From positions 1 through 8,484 of the forward strand of contig QIJI01000452.1 of assembly GCA_003231795.1 (NCBI GenBank): a stretch of 8,484 nt of DNA. The letters run 5' to 3'. This document shows, piece after piece, positions 6,181-8,484 of this stretch (position 1 is the first letter of the stretch; each line of letters begins with the position of its first letter). The stretch is from Gammaproteobacteria bacterium (GTDB taxonomy: Bacteria > Pseudomonadota > Gammaproteobacteria > GCA-001735895). The notes under the pieces are model-generated. The model was not told the DNA's origin. It did not search any database and was given only the letters and a program-made list of their open reading frames with translations. A program made the translations under genes and the position numbers.

Positions 6181-6192
6181 GTGGTCGACCAC
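6181..6192. promoter_or_regulatory. Perfect 12-bp palindrome before the sulfotransferase cluster
   Basis: GTGGTCGACCAC reads the same on both strands and lies directly upstream of the ribosome-binding site of the gene starting at 6166. Its GTGGT/ACCAC halves recur at 6236-6253. It could be an operator or a leader hairpin; the binding factor is unknown. Confidence 0.45.
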
Positions 6193-6223
6193 TAGTTGCA
6201 GTATCGTCAATTCAATGCAAGGC

Positions 6224-6229
6224 AGTATA
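6224..6229 (-). promoter_or_regulatory. Possible -10 box for the sulfotransferase cluster
   Basis: Read on the minus strand, 6229-6224 is TATACT (5 of 6 to TATAAT). The hexamer 17 bp upstream, GTGGTT, is a poor -35 and lies inside the inverted repeat at 6236-6253. That arrangement would suit a factor-controlled promoter, but support is weak. Confidence 0.25.
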
Positions 6230-6235
6230 TCGGTT

Positions 6236-6253
6236 AGTGGTAGGTAAACCACT
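6236..6253. repeat. Inverted repeat AGTGGT-6-ACCACT, second GTGGT site
   Basis: AGTGGT (6236-6241) and ACCACT (6248-6253) are exact reverse complements with a 6-nt spacer. They contain the same GTGGT half as the palindrome at 6181-6192. The site may be regulatory in the divergent region; no T-run follows. Confidence 0.45.
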
Positions 6254-6332
6254 CTAAAATATTTAGGGAGTAAGGCGACAGTGACCCTTGCGTTGTGGGA
6301 ACATCCGACCTTAAAGTAAATGTCATTTCAGT

Positions 6333-6360
6333 TTGTTTAGGCTAGAAACGAGGGTTAAAA
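6333..6360 (+). promoter_or_regulatory. Weak candidate promoter for the monooxygenase-like gene
   Basis: TTGTTT (6333-6338), a 16-bp spacer and TTAAAA (6355-6360) could form a sigma-70-type promoter. Transcription would begin near 6367, which suits translation from the ATG at 6417 better than from 6375. Confidence 0.25.
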
Positions 6361-6416
6361 GATGATTCTCAGGAATGAATTTTATACGGATTCAAACCAG
6401 GGCTGGGGCGTGGTTT

Positions 6417-7724
6417 ATGTCAACTGAAAAAGTGGACATACTCGTCATTGGCGCTGGCCAGGCAGGCGTAGCCATGAGTGCGCACCTGGGTAAATGTGGC
6501 CTGCCTCACCTCGTTCTGGAACGAGACAGGATTGCGGAACGTTGGCGTACAGGGAGATGGGACTCGCTAGTGGCTAATGGCCCGGCCTGGCATGATCGAT
6601 TTCCGGGACTGGAGTTTTCCAGTGTCGATCCCGATGAATTTGCTCCCAAGGAGAGTGTTGCGGACTACTTCGTCGAATACGCCGAAATGATCGATGCCCC
6701 CATTCGCTGCGGTGTTGAAGTCACGCAAGTGCAAAGAATTGTGGGCCGACCGGGTTTCCGTGTCGAAACCTCGGATGGCGTGATCGAAGCCAACAGTGTG
6801 GTTGCCGCTACCGGACCTTTCCAGCGTCCCGTTATCCCGGCCATTGTTCCTCAAGATGCCGCAGAAGATGTCGCAGAAAATGTCGGAGTCACACAGATTC
6901 ATTCCAACGCCTATCGAAATCCTGAGCAGCTACCCGAGGGTGCGGTGCTGGTGGTCGGAGCAGGTTCATCAGGGGCGCAGATCGCGGATGAACTCTTGCG
7001 TTCAGGTAAGTCTGTCTATCTGTCGGTTGGTCCTCACGACCTTCCCCCGCGGCGCTATCGCGGGCGTGACTTCGTCTGGTGGCTCGGAGTCCTCGGCAAG
7101 TGGGACGAGTCTGCACTCGAGCCTGGCATGCAACATGTCACTATCGCGGTAAGCGGTGCCTATGGCGGCCATACCGTCGACTTCCGGCGTTTTGGCGCAC
7201 AGGGGATGACGCTCGTTGGCCGCACGGAATCATTCAAGGATGGTGTGATGAGTTTCGCGGCGGACCTGGCGCATAATATTGCACAGGGAAATGCGAACAC
7301 CCTGTCAGTGCTGGATGAAGCCGACGCCTATATTGCCCGCAATGGTCTTGATTTTCCGCAACAGCCCGAGGCCCGCAAAGTCGGACCAGACCCCCAATGT
7401 GTGACCGATCCCATTCTGACGCTGAACCTGGCTGAGGCTCGAATAACTTCAATCGTCTGGGCAACCGGTTTTGCTGTCGATTTTAGCTGGTTGAAAGTAG
7501 ATGCGTTCGACCAGGCGGGAAGACCGAAACATGAGCGTGGTGTTTCGGCTGAACCCGGGGTCTATTTTCTGGGATTGCCATGGCAGTCGCGTCGAGGTTC
7601 CTCCTTTATCTGGGGTGTCTGGCACGACGCCAGGTATCTGGCTGACATTATTTCCATACAACGGCAATATCTGGCCTACGATTCTTCAATACAACGCGAG
7701 TCTGAAAAGCGCAGACTCCTGTAG
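6417..7724 (+). CDS. FAD/NADPH-binding monooxygenase-like protein (CzcO/FMO type)
   Basis: The product (435 residues) belongs to the group of flavin-containing monooxygenase-like proteins (COG2072). Seen: the FAD site VDILVIGAGQAG (6-17) with an acidic residue after beta-2 (Glu35); ATGPFQRP (131-138); IHSNAYRNP (161-169), at the place of the FMO fingerprint; the NADPH site VLVVGAGSSG (177-186); and VWATGF (347-352) near the C-terminus. Such enzymes add oxygen to nitrogen, sulfur or carbonyl substrates; the substrate here is unknown. I chose the ATG at 6417 because homologues begin just before the first beta-strand. The ATG at 6375 would add 14 residues, and its AGGA touches the start codon. 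The gene stands alone on this strand and converges on the reductase gene. Confidence 0.85.
   Translation: MSTEKVDILVIGAGQAGVAMSAHLGKCGLPHLVLERDRIAERWRTGRWDSLVANGPAWHDRFPGLEFSSVDPDEFAPKESVADYFVEYAEMIDAPIRCGVEVTQVQRIVGRPGFRVETSDGVIEANSVVAATGPFQRPVIPAIVPQDAAEDVAENVGVTQIHSNAYRNPEQLPEGAVLVVGAGSSGAQIADELLRSGKSVYLSVGPHDLPPRRYRGRDFVWWLGVLGKWDESALEPGMQHVTIAVSGAYGGHTVDFRRFGAQGMTLVGRTESFKDGVMSFAADLAHNIAQGNANTLSVLDEADAYIARNGLDFPQQPEARKVGPDPQCVTDPILTLNLAEARITSIVWATGFAVDFSWLKVDAFDQAGRPKHERGVSAEPGVYFLGLPWQSRRGSSFIWGVWHDARYLADIISIQRQYLAYDSSIQRESEKRRLL
7698..7718 (+). repeat. 7-bp inverted repeat at the end of the monooxygenase gene
   Basis: GAGTCTG (7698-7704) and CAGACTC (7712-7718) are exact reverse complements around AAAAGCG, ending 3 nt before the TAG stop. 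There is no T-run on either strand. It may stabilise the 3' end or act in a factor-dependent terminator between the two converging genes. Confidence 0.35.
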
Positions 7725-7758
7725 TGGCCGGGTTCTCGATGTGGGCGAAATACTCGAA

Positions 7759-8484
7759 TCACATCATGCTTTTGATATCCGCCGAGAAGGTTGGGAAGGC
7801 ATACATTTCGTCGCCCAGTTGATCTGCGGTTAAGCCATGGCGCATGGCCAGCGCAAATAGATGTATGAGTTCTTCACCATGATGTCCAACCAGATGTGCC
7901 CCGACAATACGCCTGGAACCTTTCTCTACCAGGACTTTCGCGAAGGCTACGGTTTCAGCATAAAACCGGGCTGAAAACCATTGCGACATATCAGCAGACG
8001 ACACTTCGACATCAATGCCTGCCTCGGTGGCTTCAGCTTCGGTCATGCCAACGCTGCTGAGCGCCGGAACGGTGTACACCGCACTCGGTACAATCGAATA
8101 ATCAGGTTTAAGATTTGCAGCTTCAACAATATTCTGGCCAACGATTCGTCCTTCATAAGTAGCCAGGGGTGACAGTTGTGCTGAATGCACCAGGGCATCA
8201 CCGGCTACCCAGACAGCCGGGTTTGAAGTTGAGCGCAGATGCTCGTCAACCGAAATCCGGATTCCGTCATGTGCGATATGGGCAGCCTCAAGATTCAGAT
8301 CTGCAACGTTTGCGATACGCCCGCTACCATTGATTACCCGGTCTGCTTCGATGCTTTGTTGCTTGCCGTCATGGGTAAAGTTAACCCTTAATCGATTGCC
8401 CGATTTTTCGATCGATTCGACCTGGACACTGGTTTTCATGTCAATTCCGATACGGCTGCTTTCAGCGCGAATGGCATTGACCGC
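7759..8484 (-). CDS. Class I pyridine nucleotide-disulfide reductase-like flavoprotein (5' end outside window)
   Basis: The frame stays open to the window edge, so the N-terminus, including the FAD GxGxxG and any redox CxxxxC, is not visible. The visible C-terminal part (241 residues; numbering here from the Met coded at 8437-8439) shows RVINGSGRIANVADLNLEAA (34-53), the second FAD contact VWVAGDALV (76-84), the interface start TVPALSSVGMTEAEA (123-137) and IVGAHLVGHHGEELIHLFALAMRHG (178-202). The family's usual end, HPTxxE, is here YAFPTFSADI (213-222). The catalytic His is replaced by Phe and the Glu by Asp or a shifted residue, so the enzyme probably does not use the standard disulfide chemistry. 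It resembles a subgroup of mercuric- or dihydrolipoamide-reductase-like proteins with a YxPTF(S/T)xDI ending; the substrate is unknown. Confidence 0.85.
   Translation of the reverse strand, partial: AVNAIRAESSRIGIDMKTSVQVESIEKSGNRLRVNFTHDGKQQSIEADRVINGSGRIANVADLNLEAAHIAHDGIRISVDEHLRSTSNPAVWVAGDALVHSAQLSPLATYEGRIVGQNIVEAANLKPDYSIVPSAVYTVPALSSVGMTEAEATEAGIDVEVSSADMSQWFSARFYAETVAFAKVLVEKGSRRIVGAHLVGHHGEELIHLFALAMRHGLTADQLGDEMYAFPTFSADIKSMM

Noticed and set aside
7234..7667. Minus-strand frames inside the monooxygenase gene
   Set aside because: They are shadows of a gene with clear FAD and NADPH motifs on the plus strand.

Overview
The window looks like a piece of a gammaproteobacterial chromosome. 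The support is the DUF6164-type small membrane protein, the DUF3179 remnant, the PAPS-type sulfotransferase next to an arylsulfotransferase-like protein, and moderate GC content; a marine or sediment lineage is plausible, but genus cannot be read from the sequence. No rRNA, tRNA or CRISPR array was recognised.

Layout. Positions 1-145 are a leader with an 8-bp inverted repeat. A stand-alone DUF1989 (urea carboxylase-associated) gene follows at 146-760 (+). About 130 bp downstream lies a complete IS110-family, IS1111-group insertion sequence (about 895-2362). It has a DEDD transposase (986-2002), 11-bp subterminal inverted repeats and a 346-bp 3' non-coding region with strong hairpins. The IS sits tail-to-tail between the DUF1989 gene and a minus-strand DUF6164 gene (2396-2764). 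Next comes a decayed DUF3179 gene (about 2780-3088, -).

A compact minus-strand cluster, transcribed from 6166 to 3125, encodes a tiny Lys-rich membrane protein, a three-helix membrane protein, a PAPS-dependent sulfotransferase and a membrane-anchored ASST-like protein. The last three genes overlap or nearly overlap, so they are probably translationally coupled. I infer a role in sulfating an envelope molecule or metabolite; the substrate is unknown. A 250-bp divergent region with two GTGGT/ACCAC inverted pairs separates this cluster from a plus-strand FAD/NADPH monooxygenase-like gene (6417-7724). That gene converges on a partial class I flavoprotein disulfide-reductase-like gene (7759 to beyond 8484, -), which lacks the family's usual C-terminal His-Glu pair.

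The most interesting system is the IS. Joining its two ends creates a near-consensus promoter (TTGACA-17 bp-TATGAT) upstream of the transposase. This independently supports the proposed boundaries. The 3' non-coding region contains short sequences that match the rebuilt empty target site and the circle junction, each including a TG core. That is the arrangement expected of a bridge RNA (seekRNA) guiding this element.
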